Shown in pieces: positions 32,712-41,193 of a DNA stretch of 64,000 nt (positions are counted from its first letter, which is position 1; each line of letters opens with the position of its first letter). Source of the DNA: Dolomitihabitans soli. GTDB taxonomy: Bacteria > Actinomycetota > Actinomycetes > Streptosporangiales > Streptosporangiaceae. The DNA lies in the NCBI RefSeq assembly GCF_022213955.1, contig NZ_JAKNTW010000007.1, forward strand, positions 62,001-126,000, given 5' to 3'. The position numbers and the translations under genes were made by a program. The notes under the pieces are model-generated. The model saw only the letters and a list, made by a program, of their open reading frames with translations. It was not told the DNA's origin and searched no databases.

Positions 32712-34205
32712 ATGCGCTGGGACAACCTCCGACTGACCGACACCGGCGAGGTCGAAACCGCCACGCCGCTCTTCGCCCGCGGAGCCGTCACCCGCACCTT
32801 CGACACCCCCGAATTCCGGGGCGTCACCTTCTACGAGATCCACGCCCGTTCCATCATCAACCGCGTCCCCGGCGGCTCCCACGTCCCCTTCGAGTGGACC
32901 GTCAACCCCTACCGGGGCTGCACCCACGCCTGCTCCTACTGCCTGCTGGGCGACACCCCGATCCTCATGGCCGACGGCGGCACCCGGCCGATCGCCGCCC
33001 TCCAGGCCGGTGACCGCGTCTACGGCACCCGGACACACGACGGCCACCCGCGCCACGTCGTCACCGAGGTCCTCGCCCACTGGCCCACCGTCAAACCGGG
33101 CCACCGGCTCACCCTCGCCGACGGCACCAGGCTGGTCGCCAGCGGAGACCACCGCTTCCTCACCGCCGGCGGCTGGAAACACGTCACCGCCGCCGGACCC
33201 GGCCACCCGCACCGCCCCTTCCTCACCCGCGCCGACCGCCTCATCGGATCCGGCGACCTCGCCGACGCCCCGCAGACCACCGCCGGCACCCCGGACCTCC
33301 AGGTCGTCTCCGTCGAGCCACTCGGCTTCGAGCTGCCCATGTTCGACATCACCACCGGCACCGGCGACTTCATCGCGAGCGGCGTCGTCTCCCACAACTG
33401 CTTCGCCAGGAAGACCCACGAATACCTCGACCTCGACGCCGGCCACGACTTCGACTCAAAGATCATCGTGAAGGTCAACGCCGCCGAACTGGTCCGCAAG
33501 GAACTCGCCGCGGCGCGCTGGGGCGGGCACCACATCGCGATGGGCACCAACGTCGACTGCTACCAGCGCGCCGAAGGCCGCTACCGGCTGATGCGCGGCA
33601 TCATCGCCGCCCTGCGCGACGCGGCCAACCCGTTCTCCATCCTCACCAAGGGCTCGCTGATCCTGCGCGACCTCGACCTGCTGACCCAGGCCGCCGAGGT
33701 GACCGACGTCAGCACGGCCGTGTCCACCGGCTTCGTCGACGAGGAGCTGTGGCGATCGGTCGAACCCGGCACCCCGAGCCCCCGCAAACGCCTGGAGGTC
33801 TGCGCCACGCTGACCGACAGCGGGATCCCGTGCGGCGTGCTGATGGCCCCGATCCTGCCCTACCTCACCGACTCCCCCAACGCGCTCGACGCCGCCGTGC
33901 GGCAGATCGCCGCCGCCGGCGCGACCAGCGTCTCCCCGATCATGCTGCACCTGCGGCCCGGCGCCCGCGAATGGTTCATGTCCTGGCTCGCGCGCGAACA
34001 CCCACGCCTGGTCCCGCGCTATCAGGAGCTGTACGGCAGGGGCGCCTACGCCCCGAAGTCCTACCAGCGGCGGATCGCCGACCAGGTCGGCGAGCTCGCC
34101 AGGCGACACGGAGTGGGCCGGTCCGCCTCCACCGCCCGCCTCCGCCGGGTCCGCGCCACCACTCCGCCGCCGCCACCGGGCGACGAGCAACTCACACTCC
34201 TTTGA
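32712..34205 (+). CDS. Rv2578c-family radical SAM protein carrying a mini-intein
   Basis: 497 residues as translated, about 344 after splicing. The host protein begins MRWDNLRL and has 'FEWTVNPYRGCTHACSY', where the radical SAM CxxxCxxC motif starts (Cys70, Cys74). The third cysteine is interrupted: Cys77 begins a 153-residue intein ending SHN at residue 229, and Cys230 (CFARKTHEYLDLD) is the +1 nucleophile that becomes the third cluster cysteine after splicing. The radical SAM barrel continues with GTNVDCYQRAEGRYRLMR and ends near residue 497. The protein is SplB-like and should bind [4Fe-4S] and S-adenosylmethionine; its reaction is unknown. The SOS box in front implies DNA-damage induction. 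Confidence 0.9.
   Translation: MRWDNLRLTDTGEVETATPLFARGAVTRTFDTPEFRGVTFYEIHARSIINRVPGGSHVPFEWTVNPYRGCTHACSYCLLGDTPILMADGGTRPIAALQAGDRVYGTRTHDGHPRHVVTEVLAHWPTVKPGHRLTLADGTRLVASGDHRFLTAGGWKHVTAAGPGHPHRPFLTRADRLIGSGDLADAPQTTAGTPDLQVVSVEPLGFELPMFDITTGTGDFIASGVVSHNCFARKTHEYLDLDAGHDFDSKIIVKVNAAELVRKELAAARWGGHHIAMGTNVDCYQRAEGRYRLMRGIIAALRDAANPFSILTKGSLILRDLDLLTQAAEVTDVSTAVSTGFVDEELWRSVEPGTPSPRKRLEVCATLTDSGIPCGVLMAPILPYLTDSPNALDAAVRQIAAAGATSVSPIMLHLRPGAREWFMSWLAREHPRLVPRYQELYGRGAYAPKSYQRRIADQVGELARRHGVGRSASTARLRRVRATTPPPPPGDEQLTLL
32940..33398 (+). other. Mini-intein (in-frame protein-splicing element)
   Basis: 153 codons. Block A is CLLGDTPILMADGG with Cys1; block B is LVASGDHRFL (intein His71, Ser in the usual Thr place); block F is ELPMFDITTGTGDFIASG (Asp136); block G is VVSHN followed by extein Cys, with His152-Asn153. 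No LAGLIDADG or HNH endonuclease lies between blocks B and F, so it is a class 1 mini-intein that can splice but not home. Inteins at this cysteine of Rv2578c-type proteins are, to my knowledge, already catalogued. Confidence 0.9.
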
Positions 34206-34223
34206 CATCCCCTCCGTCCTGAC

Positions 34224-34239
34224 CCGGCCTGAAGGCCGG
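34224..34239. repeat. Short hairpin resembling an IS200/IS605-type end
   Basis: CCGGCCT-GA-AGGCCGG is a perfect 7-bp dyad. It is preceded at the radical SAM stop codon by TTGACATCCCCTCC. Many actinobacterial IS200/IS605 elements begin TTGACATCC(T)CCCC and then have a ...CCCTGAAGGG... hairpin, so this may be a solo end or relic. It may equally be the terminator of the radical SAM gene. No tnpA or tnpB is present. Confidence 0.35.
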
Positions 34240-34468
34240 AGCACCGGCCCGCAGCCCGGTGGCCGCGCGCGGCACCCGGCGACTGGACGGCGCGGGCGGC
34301 TCCTTCGCGGCCGCGCCGCCGGGCCCCTTGCTAGTACGCCCAGTGCGGACCTTGGCGAGCCACCGGTATGCGCAGGAATGTAGTGAATAACGGCCGATAC
34401 GGGTATCAACCACTCAGGTGTCACCTAATCAGGCGATATCTCACTATCCACGGGGACCAGGGGGGACC

Positions 34469-34591
34469 ATGGGAGACACCCGGAAGAAACCGGCGAAAAC
34501 CTCGGCGAAGTCCAAGAAGGCGGCGATCAAGGCGAATCGCAGCGCCAAGCAGGCCAAGAAGCAGGCCAAACGCCCCGAGGTCGAGGAGTAG
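34469..34591 (+). CDS. Small Lys/Ala-rich basic protein (40 aa)
   Basis: 40 residues, MGDTRKKPAKTSAKSKK... ending RPEVEE. About a third is Lys or Arg, arranged as KKAAIK/KQAKKQAKR like histone-tail or ribosome-associated peptides, followed by a short acidic end. A GGGGGG ribosome site lies five bases before the ATG, and the ORF sits in otherwise non-coding DNA between two genes. I do not recognise a family; nucleic-acid binding is an inference from charge. A perfect 16-bp palindrome lies 14 bp after the stop. Confidence 0.6.
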   Translation: MGDTRKKPAKTSAKSKKAAIKANRSAKQAKKQAKRPEVEE

Positions 34592-34604
34592 CCCTTCGGC
34601 CTCA

Positions 34605-34620
34605 GCCGCCGTACGGCGGC
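34605..34620. terminator. Candidate terminator after the small basic protein
   Basis: GCCGCCGTACGGCGGC is a perfect 16-bp palindrome 14 bp downstream of the stop codon, able to form a hairpin with a tight loop. There is no T-tract. Confidence 0.4.
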
Positions 34621-34697
34621 GTCCCGCCGTCGTACGGCAGGCCGTGTCCCCTCACCCGATGCGAGGATGGAGCGATCATGTGAGCGGGAGGGGTCGA

Positions 34698-37600
34698 ATG
34701 CCAGCTTATTTGCGCTTTCCGGCGATATATCGGGACGTAGTGGTTTTCGCGGCGGAAGACGATCTATGGATGGTCCCCGCCACCGGAGGACGAGCCTTCC
34801 GGATGACAGCAGGCGTCGCCGAAGCCGGATATCCCAGATTCTCACCACACGGCGACCAACTCGCCTTCGCCGGACGCGAGGAAGGCCCGGAAGAGGTCTA
34901 CGTCATGCCCGCCGACGGCGGCGCCGCCCGCCGGATGACCTTCCACGGCGCACAGTCGACCGTCACCGGCTGGCACGGCGACTCCATCATCTACGCCAGC
35001 AACGCCGCCCAGCCATTCGGACGACGCAAATGGCTGCACGCCGTCACACCCGACGCCGACGGCCCGCCCGAACGCCTGCCGTACGGGCCGGCCAACACCA
35101 TCTCCCACGGCCCCCACGACCAGATCGTGCTCGGACGCAACACCGCCGACCCCGCACGCTGGAAACGCTACCGCGGCGGCACCGTCGGCGACCTCTGGAT
35201 CGACCGCACCGGCGACGGCGAGTTCCAACGGCTCATCGCCCTCCCCGGCAACCTCGCCGGCCCCTGCTGGGCCGGCAACCGGATCTACTTCCTCTCCGAC
35301 CACGAAGGCATCGGCAACGTCTACTCCTGCACCCCCGAAGGCGCCGACCTCCGCAGACACACCGACCACACCGACTACTACGCCCGCAACCTCTCCGGTG
35401 ACGGCACCCGCCTCGTCTACCACGCCGGCGGCGAACTCCACCTCCTCGACCCCGCCGAAGGCGAAGCACACCGCGTCGACGTACGGCTAGCCAGCTCCCG
35501 CACCCAGCGCAACCGCCGCTTCGTCCCCGCCGCCCGCTACCTCGACAGTGCCACCCTCAGCCCCGACGGCAGCGGCCTCGCCGTCACCACCCGCGGCAAG
35601 GCCTACTCCTTCGCCGCCTGGGAAGGCCCCGTCCGCCAGCACGGCGAACAGGACGGCGTCCGCTACCGGCACCTCACCTGGCTGAACGACGGCAAACGCC
35701 TCATCGCCGCCGCCAGCGACGACAGCGACCGCGAGACCCTCGTCCTCCTCACCGCCGACGGCACCGCCCCTCCCCAGCGGCTCGACATGCTCGACACCGG
35801 CCGCGCCATCGAACTGGAGGTCTCCCCCCGGCACGACCGCGTCGCCGTCGCCAACCACCGCAACGAACTCCTGATCATCGACCTCGAACCCGAACCACGC
35901 GTCACCATCGTCGAACACAGCAGATTCGGCGCCATCGACGACCTCACCTGGTCACCCGACGGCCGCTGGATCGCCTACGCCTACCCCACCGGCGCGCAGA
36001 CCACCGCCATCAAACTGCACGACACCCAACAGGGCCAGAGCTTCACCGCCACCAAACCCGTCCTACGCGACAGCAGCCCCTCCTTCGACCCCGAGGGCCG
36101 CTACCTCTACTTCATCGGCCAGCGCGTGTTCAACCCCGTCCACGACGCCCTCCAGTTCGAACTCGGCTTCCCCCTCGGCAGCCGGCCCTACGCCATCGCG
36201 CTACGCCCCGACATCGGCTCCCCCTTCGTCCCCGAACCACGCCCTCTCGCCAAAAAGGACGACAAGGACGACGACACCGACGATGACGCCACCACCACCA
36301 CCGACGACACCACCACCATCGACACCGACGGCCTCGACCGCAGAATCGTCGTCTTCCCCGTCCCCGAACGCCGCTACCACCGCATCGCCGGCGTCAAAGG
36401 CAAAGCGATCTTCACCTCCTTCCCCGTCGAAGGCAGCCGCAGCGACGAATTCGCCGAGACCTCGTCAGGCACCCTGCACTGCTACGACTTCGAAAAGCAG
36501 TGCAGCGAAACCCTCACCAGCGACGTCACCGACTTCCGCCTCGGCCGCGACGCCACGACCCTCCTGTACCGCTCCGAACGACGACTCCGCGTCGTCAAAG
36601 CCGGCGACGAACCCCCCGACGACAACGACACCACCCGGACGGCCGGCTGGATCGACCTCACCCGGATCAAGGTGTCCGTCTGCCCGGAAGCGGAATGGCG
36701 CCAGATGTTCCGCGAAGCCTGGCGCCTCCAACGAGAGAACTTCTGGACCGAGGACATGGCCGGCGTCGACTGGGACGACGTCTACCGCCGCTATCTCCCC
36801 CTGGTGGACCGGATCACCACCCGCGGCGAATTCTCCGACCTCCTGTGGGAACTCCTCGGCGAACTCGGCACCTCCCACGCCTACGAGAGCGGCGGCGAAT
36901 ACCGCCCCCGCCCCCACTACTGGCAGGGCCAGCTCGGCGTCGACTGGCGCTACGAAGACGGCGCCTACCACATCGCCTCCATCGTCGACGGCGACCCCTG
37001 GGACCCCGAAGCCACCTCCCCCCTCAACCGCCTGGGAGCCGACGTACGGCCGGGCGACACCGTGCTCGCCATCAACGGCCAGCCCATCGGCCCTGCCGTC
37101 ACCCCGGGCGAACGCCTCGTCAACCAGGCCGACGAGGAGGTGCAACTCACCGTACGGCGCGGCGAGACCACCAGAACCGTCACCGTCAAGGCAGTCTCCG
37201 ACGAACAACCGGGACGCTATCGAGACTGGGTCTCCGCGAACCGCGCCCGCACCCACGAACGGACCGGCGGCAGGGTCGGCTACCTCCACATCCCCGACAT
37301 GGGCCCCGAAGGCTACGCCGAGTTCCACCGCGGCTTCCTCGCCGAGTACGACCGTGAGGGCCTGATCGTCGACGTCCGGTTCAACGGCGGCGGCAACGTC
37401 TCCTCCCTGCTCCTGGAGAAGCTCTCCCGGCGCCGCATCGGCTACGACTTCCCCCGCTGGGGCGTGCCCGAGCCGTACCCGCCGGAGTCCCCGCGCGGCG
37501 CGCTGGTGGCGATCACCAACGAGTGGGCGGGCTCGGACGGCGACATCTTCAGCCACACCTTCAAGCTGCTCGGCCTGGGACCGCTCGTCGGCAAACGCAC

Positions 37601-37892
37601 CTGGGGCGGCGTGATCGGGATCTGGCCACGACACCGCCTGGCCGACGGCACCGTCACCACCCAGCCCGAGTTCTCCTTCGCCTTCGACGACGTGGGCTGG
37701 CGGGTGGAGAACTACGGCACCGACCCCGACATCGAGGTGGACATCACCCCGCAGGACTACGCCCGGGGCACTGACACCCAGCTCGACCGGGCCATCGAGG
37801 TCGCGCTCGAACGACTGGCCATGTACCCCCCGCACACCCCCAACCCCGCTGATCGGCCACGCCTTACCGCTCCGCTGCTCCCCCCTCGCTGA
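34698..37892 (+). CDS. Tricorn-like S41 serine protease
   Basis: 1064 residues with the tricorn protease order: N-terminal beta-propeller repeats (about 1-310, TolB-like; SPHGDQLAFAG, LSGDGTRLVYHAGG), a second propeller (about 320-570), a helical linker, a PDZ domain (about 755-855) and an S41 catalytic domain. Catalytic Ser946 lies in NEWAGSDGD and the His in GTSHAYE is residue 727, as in archaeal tricorn. Between the propeller and catalytic halves is a low-complexity acidic/Thr linker (about 515-540). Tricorn degrades oligopeptides from the proteasome, and actinomycetes also have proteasomes. There is no signal peptide, so it is cytosolic. GGGAGGGG precedes the ATG. Confidence 0.92.
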   Translation: MPAYLRFPAIYRDVVVFAAEDDLWMVPATGGRAFRMTAGVAEAGYPRFSPHGDQLAFAGREEGPEEVYVMPADGGAARRMTFHGAQSTVTGWHGDSIIYASNAAQPFGRRKWLHAVTPDADGPPERLPYGPANTISHGPHDQIVLGRNTADPARWKRYRGGTVGDLWIDRTGDGEFQRLIALPGNLAGPCWAGNRIYFLSDHEGIGNVYSCTPEGADLRRHTDHTDYYARNLSGDGTRLVYHAGGELHLLDPAEGEAHRVDVRLASSRTQRNRRFVPAARYLDSATLSPDGSGLAVTTRGKAYSFAAWEGPVRQHGEQDGVRYRHLTWLNDGKRLIAAASDDSDRETLVLLTADGTAPPQRLDMLDTGRAIELEVSPRHDRVAVANHRNELLIIDLEPEPRVTIVEHSRFGAIDDLTWSPDGRWIAYAYPTGAQTTAIKLHDTQQGQSFTATKPVLRDSSPSFDPEGRYLYFIGQRVFNPVHDALQFELGFPLGSRPYAIALRPDIGSPFVPEPRPLAKKDDKDDDTDDDATTTTDDTTTIDTDGLDRRIVVFPVPERRYHRIAGVKGKAIFTSFPVEGSRSDEFAETSSGTLHCYDFEKQCSETLTSDVTDFRLGRDATTLLYRSERRLRVVKAGDEPPDDNDTTRTAGWIDLTRIKVSVCPEAEWRQMFREAWRLQRENFWTEDMAGVDWDDVYRRYLPLVDRITTRGEFSDLLWELLGELGTSHAYESGGEYRPRPHYWQGQLGVDWRYEDGAYHIASIVDGDPWDPEATSPLNRLGADVRPGDTVLAINGQPIGPAVTPGERLVNQADEEVQLTVRRGETTRTVTVKAVSDEQPGRYRDWVSANRARTHERTGGRVGYLHIPDMGPEGYAEFHRGFLAEYDREGLIVDVRFNGGGNVSSLLLEKLSRRRIGYDFPRWGVPEPYPPESPRGALVAITNEWAGSDGDIFSHTFKLLGLGPLVGKRTWGGVIGIWPRHRLADGTVTTQPEFSFAFDDVGWRVENYGTDPDIEVDITPQDYARGTDTQLDRAIEVALERLAMYPPHTPNPADRPRLTAPLLPPR

Positions 37893-37997
37893 AAGTAATT
37901 CGCACAGAAAAGCAACGTTTCAGGGGCATTCGAGCGTCTAACGATCAGTGGGGCAGAACGGGGAATTCGGACTTCTGTCGCGCAGTACGCATTTACC

Positions 37998-38029
37998 GGC
38001 CGGTGGTGACATACAACTCACCACCGGCC
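37998..38029 (+). terminator. Strong terminator after the tricorn-like gene
   Basis: Perfect 12-bp arms GGCCGGTGGTGA (37998-38009) and TCACCACCGGCC (38018-38029) with loop CATACAAC, followed by ATGGTTTTG, a short T-run. This is one of the few classical intrinsic terminators in the window. Confidence 0.8.
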
Positions 38030-38098
38030 ATGGTTTTGCGCCGTCGAAACTCGGCAGAGGGTGACGACGGTCCACCGCGAGGAAGGGGACACTCGACA

Positions 38099-39349
38099 GT
38101 GCGTAGCGCTATCGCCCGGGGGACGGTCCGGCTGCTGGAAGCGGCCAACAGAAGGCGATCGAGAAAGGCGCCACCACCGACCACCGACACCATCAGGATC
38201 CTGCTGCTCCACGCCAACGGCATGGGCGGGACCATCAGGACCGTGCTGAACCTCGCCGGCTACCTCGCCCGCGAGCGCGACGTCGAGGTCGTCAGCGTCG
38301 TACGGGAGCAACTCGACCCGTTCTTCACCGTGCCACCGGGCGTGCGGATCACCTACCTCGAAGACCGGGTCAGCGGATTCAAGGGACCTCTGCGCCGGCT
38401 CCTGTCACGGATGCCCAGCAGGCTGATGCCGAAGGACGAGGCCGCCTACCATCGCTTCACGCTGTGGACCGACCTCAAACTGGTCCGCTACATCCGCCGG
38501 ATGCGAACCGGCGTGCTGATCGCCACCCGGCCCGGCCTCAACCTCGCCACCGCCCAGTTGGCGCCGCCCGGCGTGATCACGATCGGGCAGGAACACGTCG
38601 GCCTGGCCGGCCACTCCGAGGGCATCCAGAGCATGATCAAACGCCGTTACCGCCGCCTGAACGCCCTGGTGACGCTCACCAAGGCCGATCACAAGGGCTA
38701 CCGGACCCTGTTGCGCCACCGGCCGGACGTGCTCACCCGGATCCCCAACGCGGTACCCCCCATGGCCGGCTCCCCGTCCACGCTCACCGCCAAGACCGTG
38801 ATCGCGATCGGCCGGCTGACCAGGATCAAGGGCTTCCACAAGCTCATCGCCGCCTGGCAGGAGGTCGCTCCCCACCACCCGGAGTGGTCGCTGCGGATCT
38901 TCGGCGCCGGACCCCAGGAGGAGAACCTCACCAAGGAGATCCACGACCGGGGCCTGTGCGACCGAGCCTTCCTCATGGGACCGACCACCGACGTGGCGGC
39001 CGAACTCGAAGCCGCCTCGATCTACGCGCTCAGCTCCCGCCACGAAGGCTTCCCGATGACGATCCTGGAGGCGATGAGCAAGGGCCTGGCGATCGTCAGC
39101 TACGACATCCCGCACGGGCCGAAGGAAATGATCACCAACGACGTCGACGGGCTGCTGATCAAGCGGAAGACCACCGCCGGCATGGCCGAAGGACTCCGCC
39201 GGGTCATCGAGGACGAAGAGCTACGCCGCCGCCTTGGCACGGCGGCCATGGAAAGCGTGCAGAAATACGACGTCGACGTCATCGGGGCGGAGTGGGATTC
39301 GCTGCTGGAGAGGTTGCTCGAAAAGCAGGCCGCCGCCTTTACTAAGTAA
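38099..39349 (+). CDS. Group 1 (GT4) glycosyltransferase
   Basis: 416 residues, GT-B fold. The N-terminal Rossmann domain begins RILLLHANGMGGTIRTVLNLAGYLA (donor/acceptor Gly-rich loop). The C-terminal domain has 'IAIGRLTRIKGFHKLIAAW', 'SLRIFGAGPQEENL' and the E-x7-E motif region SSRHEGFPMTILEAMSKGLAIV, all typical of GT4. It likely builds a cell-surface or secondary-metabolite glycan. The GTG at 38099 is favoured because GAGGAAGGGGAC lies just upstream; longer in-frame starts would run into the preceding terminator. Its stop overlaps that of the convergent hydrolase by 8 bp. Confidence 0.88.
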   Translation: MRSAIARGTVRLLEAANRRRSRKAPPPTTDTIRILLLHANGMGGTIRTVLNLAGYLARERDVEVVSVVREQLDPFFTVPPGVRITYLEDRVSGFKGPLRRLLSRMPSRLMPKDEAAYHRFTLWTDLKLVRYIRRMRTGVLIATRPGLNLATAQLAPPGVITIGQEHVGLAGHSEGIQSMIKRRYRRLNALVTLTKADHKGYRTLLRHRPDVLTRIPNAVPPMAGSPSTLTAKTVIAIGRLTRIKGFHKLIAAWQEVAPHHPEWSLRIFGAGPQEENLTKEIHDRGLCDRAFLMGPTTDVAAELEAASIYALSSRHEGFPMTILEAMSKGLAIVSYDIPHGPKEMITNDVDGLLIKRKTTAGMAEGLRRVIEDEELRRRLGTAAMESVQKYDVDVIGAEWDSLLERLLEKQAAAFTK

Positions 39350-40088
39350 GAAAATGGATGAGACGCTCGGTGATCTCGGCCGGGCGTTCCATCCCCGGCA
39401 GGTGGCCCGCCCACTCCAGGTGCACCCGCGTCGCCCCCGAGAGCCGCTCCGCCAGATGGTCGGCCGTCTGCTGGAAGTAGGGCAGATCGTGGGCGCCGGA
39501 CACGACCAGGGCGGGCACCTCGATCTTGTCCAGGTCGATCTCGCCGGCGAACTGCGAGGGCTCCGGATCGGCCGCGAGCTGCACCTCGAAGGCGTGGCGC
39601 TGCATCTGCGTCAGCCGTTCCCGGGTCTGCTCGTCGGCCTCCGGGCCCAGCCAGGTGCGCACGTTGAGCTCCACCGCGCCCTCGACGTCGCCCTCCGACA
39701 GCAGGCGGTCCTCCTCCGCGCCGAACGCCCGCAGGTCCGGCGTCGGCGGCAGGCCGCCCCCGGCGTCCAGCAACACCAGCGCCGAGACCAGGTCCGGATG
39801 GGAGGTGGCCAGCTCCAGCGCCACCCGCCCGCCGTACGAGGCGCCGACGAGGGTCACCTGCCGCAGGCCGAGCGCCGCCAGCAGGTCCGCGACGTCGCCC
39901 GGGTCGGAGTAGGGCTCATCCGCGGCGTACGGCGTGCGGCCGTAGCCCCGGAAATCCGGGCGGATCACTCGGAACCGCTCCGTCAGCGGCCCCCACTGCG
40001 GATCCCACATGCGTGCGTCGGCCGCGCCGGAGTGAAGCAGCACGACCACCTTGTCGCCGTCGAGGGAATCGTCATAGGCGAGGCTCAT
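39342..40088 (-). CDS. Alpha/beta-fold hydrolase
   Basis: 248 residues. Oxyanion motif VVVLLHSGAADARMW, nucleophile elbow GASYGG (Ser84), an acid in VVSGAHDLPYF and catalytic His in WAGHLPGMERP near residue 230 make a complete hydrolase triad. The cap is short. The family covers esterases, lactonases and peroxidases; the substrate is unknown. It is co-directional with and downstream of the WYL regulator, but a hairpin separates them. Confidence 0.9.
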   Translation of the reverse strand: MSLAYDDSLDGDKVVVLLHSGAADARMWDPQWGPLTERFRVIRPDFRGYGRTPYAADEPYSDPGDVADLLAALGLRQVTLVGASYGGRVALELATSHPDLVSALVLLDAGGGLPPTPDLRAFGAEEDRLLSEGDVEGAVELNVRTWLGPEADEQTRERLTQMQRHAFEVQLAADPEPSQFAGEIDLDKIEVPALVVSGAHDLPYFQQTADHLAERLSGATRVHLEWAGHLPGMERPAEITERLIHFLT

Positions 40089-40122
40089 CAGGCCTCCAGC
40101 AGAATTGGCATCCGCTCATCGT

Positions 40123-40142
40123 GGCCTGACCGCCATCAGGCC
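40123..40142. terminator. Hairpin between WYL regulator and hydrolase
   Basis: GGCCTGA-CCGCCA-TCAGGCC, a perfect 7-bp stem with a 6-base loop in the 68-bp gap between two leftward genes; probably the terminator of the WYL regulator gene. Confidence 0.5.
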
Positions 40143-40156
40143 GCAAATCCTTTTGT

Positions 40157-41137
40157 TCACGACACGCCGTACAGGCGGGCGAGGTCGGCGACGCTCTCCC
40201 GGACCGACTCGCGCAACTCCGGCGGGCCCAGGACCTCGACCTGGCCGCCCATCCTCAGCAGCAGCCAGCGGGCGTGCCTGATCGACTCGACCGGCACCCG
40301 CACGGTGATCCACCCGTCCTCGTCGGGCGAGCCGGCCGCCGCCAGCGCGGCGGTGACCACCTCGGCGCCCAGGGTGTGGCCGAGCAGGCCCTCGGCGCCG
40401 GGCGCCAGCCGCAGATCGGCCTGGGCGGTGTACATCCGGTCGCGGAACTCCGCCGACCACGTCCGCCAGTACTCGATCAGGTCGAACTCCCCCGGACGCT
40501 CGAAGCGGCCGGGCAGGGGCTCGATGGAGAGAATCCGCGAGATCCGGTAGGTGCGCGGCGCTCCCCCGTCGGCCCCGGCCACCATGTACCAGGAGCCGCC
40601 GCCCTTGAGCACCAGGCCGTAAGGATGGACCACCCGCTCGACGTCGCGCGGCCCCCACCGGCGGTAGTGCATCCGCAGCGGGCGTTCGTGCCACACCGCG
40701 TCGGCCACCACCCCGAGATGGGGCACCTCGTCGCCGGAGCGGTACCACCCGGGGATCTCCAGGTGGAACCGGTCGCGCATGCGGGCCGCGTGCGAGCGGG
40801 GCCCGGGCGGCAGCGCCGCCAGCAGCTTCAGCTCCACCGCCGCGACCTCCTCCCCCAGCCCCAGCTCGGCGGCGGGCCCGGGCAGCCCGGCGAGGAACAA
40901 CGTGGACGCCTCCTCGGCGGTCATCCCGTTCAGCCTGGTCCGGTAGCCGTCGAGCAGCCGATACCCTCCCGCGGGCCCGCGGTCGGCGTAGACGGGCACC
41001 CCGGCGGAGGACAACGCCTCCACGTCGCGGTAGACGGTGCGGACCGAGATCTCCAGCTCCCCCGCGATCTCGGGCGCGGTCATCCGCCCCCTGGTCTGCA
41101 GGAGCAGGAGGAGCGAGAGCAGGCGACTGGCACGCAT
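40157..41137 (-). CDS. WYL-domain (HTH_11) transcriptional regulator
   Basis: 326 residues. The DeoR-like winged helix is at the N-terminus (RLLSLLLLLQTRGRMTAPEIAGELEISVRTVYRDVEALSSAGVPVYAD). A linker and a WYL domain follow (about 130-215, with 'RPLRMHYRRWGPRDVERVVHPYGLVLKGGGSWYMVAG'), then a WCX C-terminal extension. WYL regulators respond to nucleic-acid or nucleotide ligands in several defence and stress systems. It is divergent from a DeoR-type gene with only 55 bp between the starts and a perfect palindrome in that gap. Confidence 0.9.
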   Translation of the reverse strand: MRASRLLSLLLLLQTRGRMTAPEIAGELEISVRTVYRDVEALSSAGVPVYADRGPAGGYRLLDGYRTRLNGMTAEEASTLFLAGLPGPAAELGLGEEVAAVELKLLAALPPGPRSHAARMRDRFHLEIPGWYRSGDEVPHLGVVADAVWHERPLRMHYRRWGPRDVERVVHPYGLVLKGGGSWYMVAGADGGAPRTYRISRILSIEPLPGRFERPGEFDLIEYWRTWSAEFRDRMYTAQADLRLAPGAEGLLGHTLGAEVVTAALAAAGSPDEDGWITVRVPVESIRHARWLLLRMGGQVEVLGPPELRESVRESVADLARLYGVS

Positions 41138-41175
41138 ACGTCCAAGTGTGCTGTATTTGCGATATGAACATGCAG

Positions 41176-41193
41176 TGTGTTCATATGAACACA
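41176..41193. promoter_or_regulatory. Perfect 18-bp palindrome shared by divergent regulators
   Basis: TGTGTTCATATGAACACA is fully self-complementary, and its last base is the A of the DeoR-type start codon. A partial copy (ATATGAACATG) lies about 20 bp upstream (from about 41163) toward the WYL gene. Binding here would block the DeoR-type gene and probably the WYL gene, so it is a likely autoregulatory operator. Confidence 0.7.
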
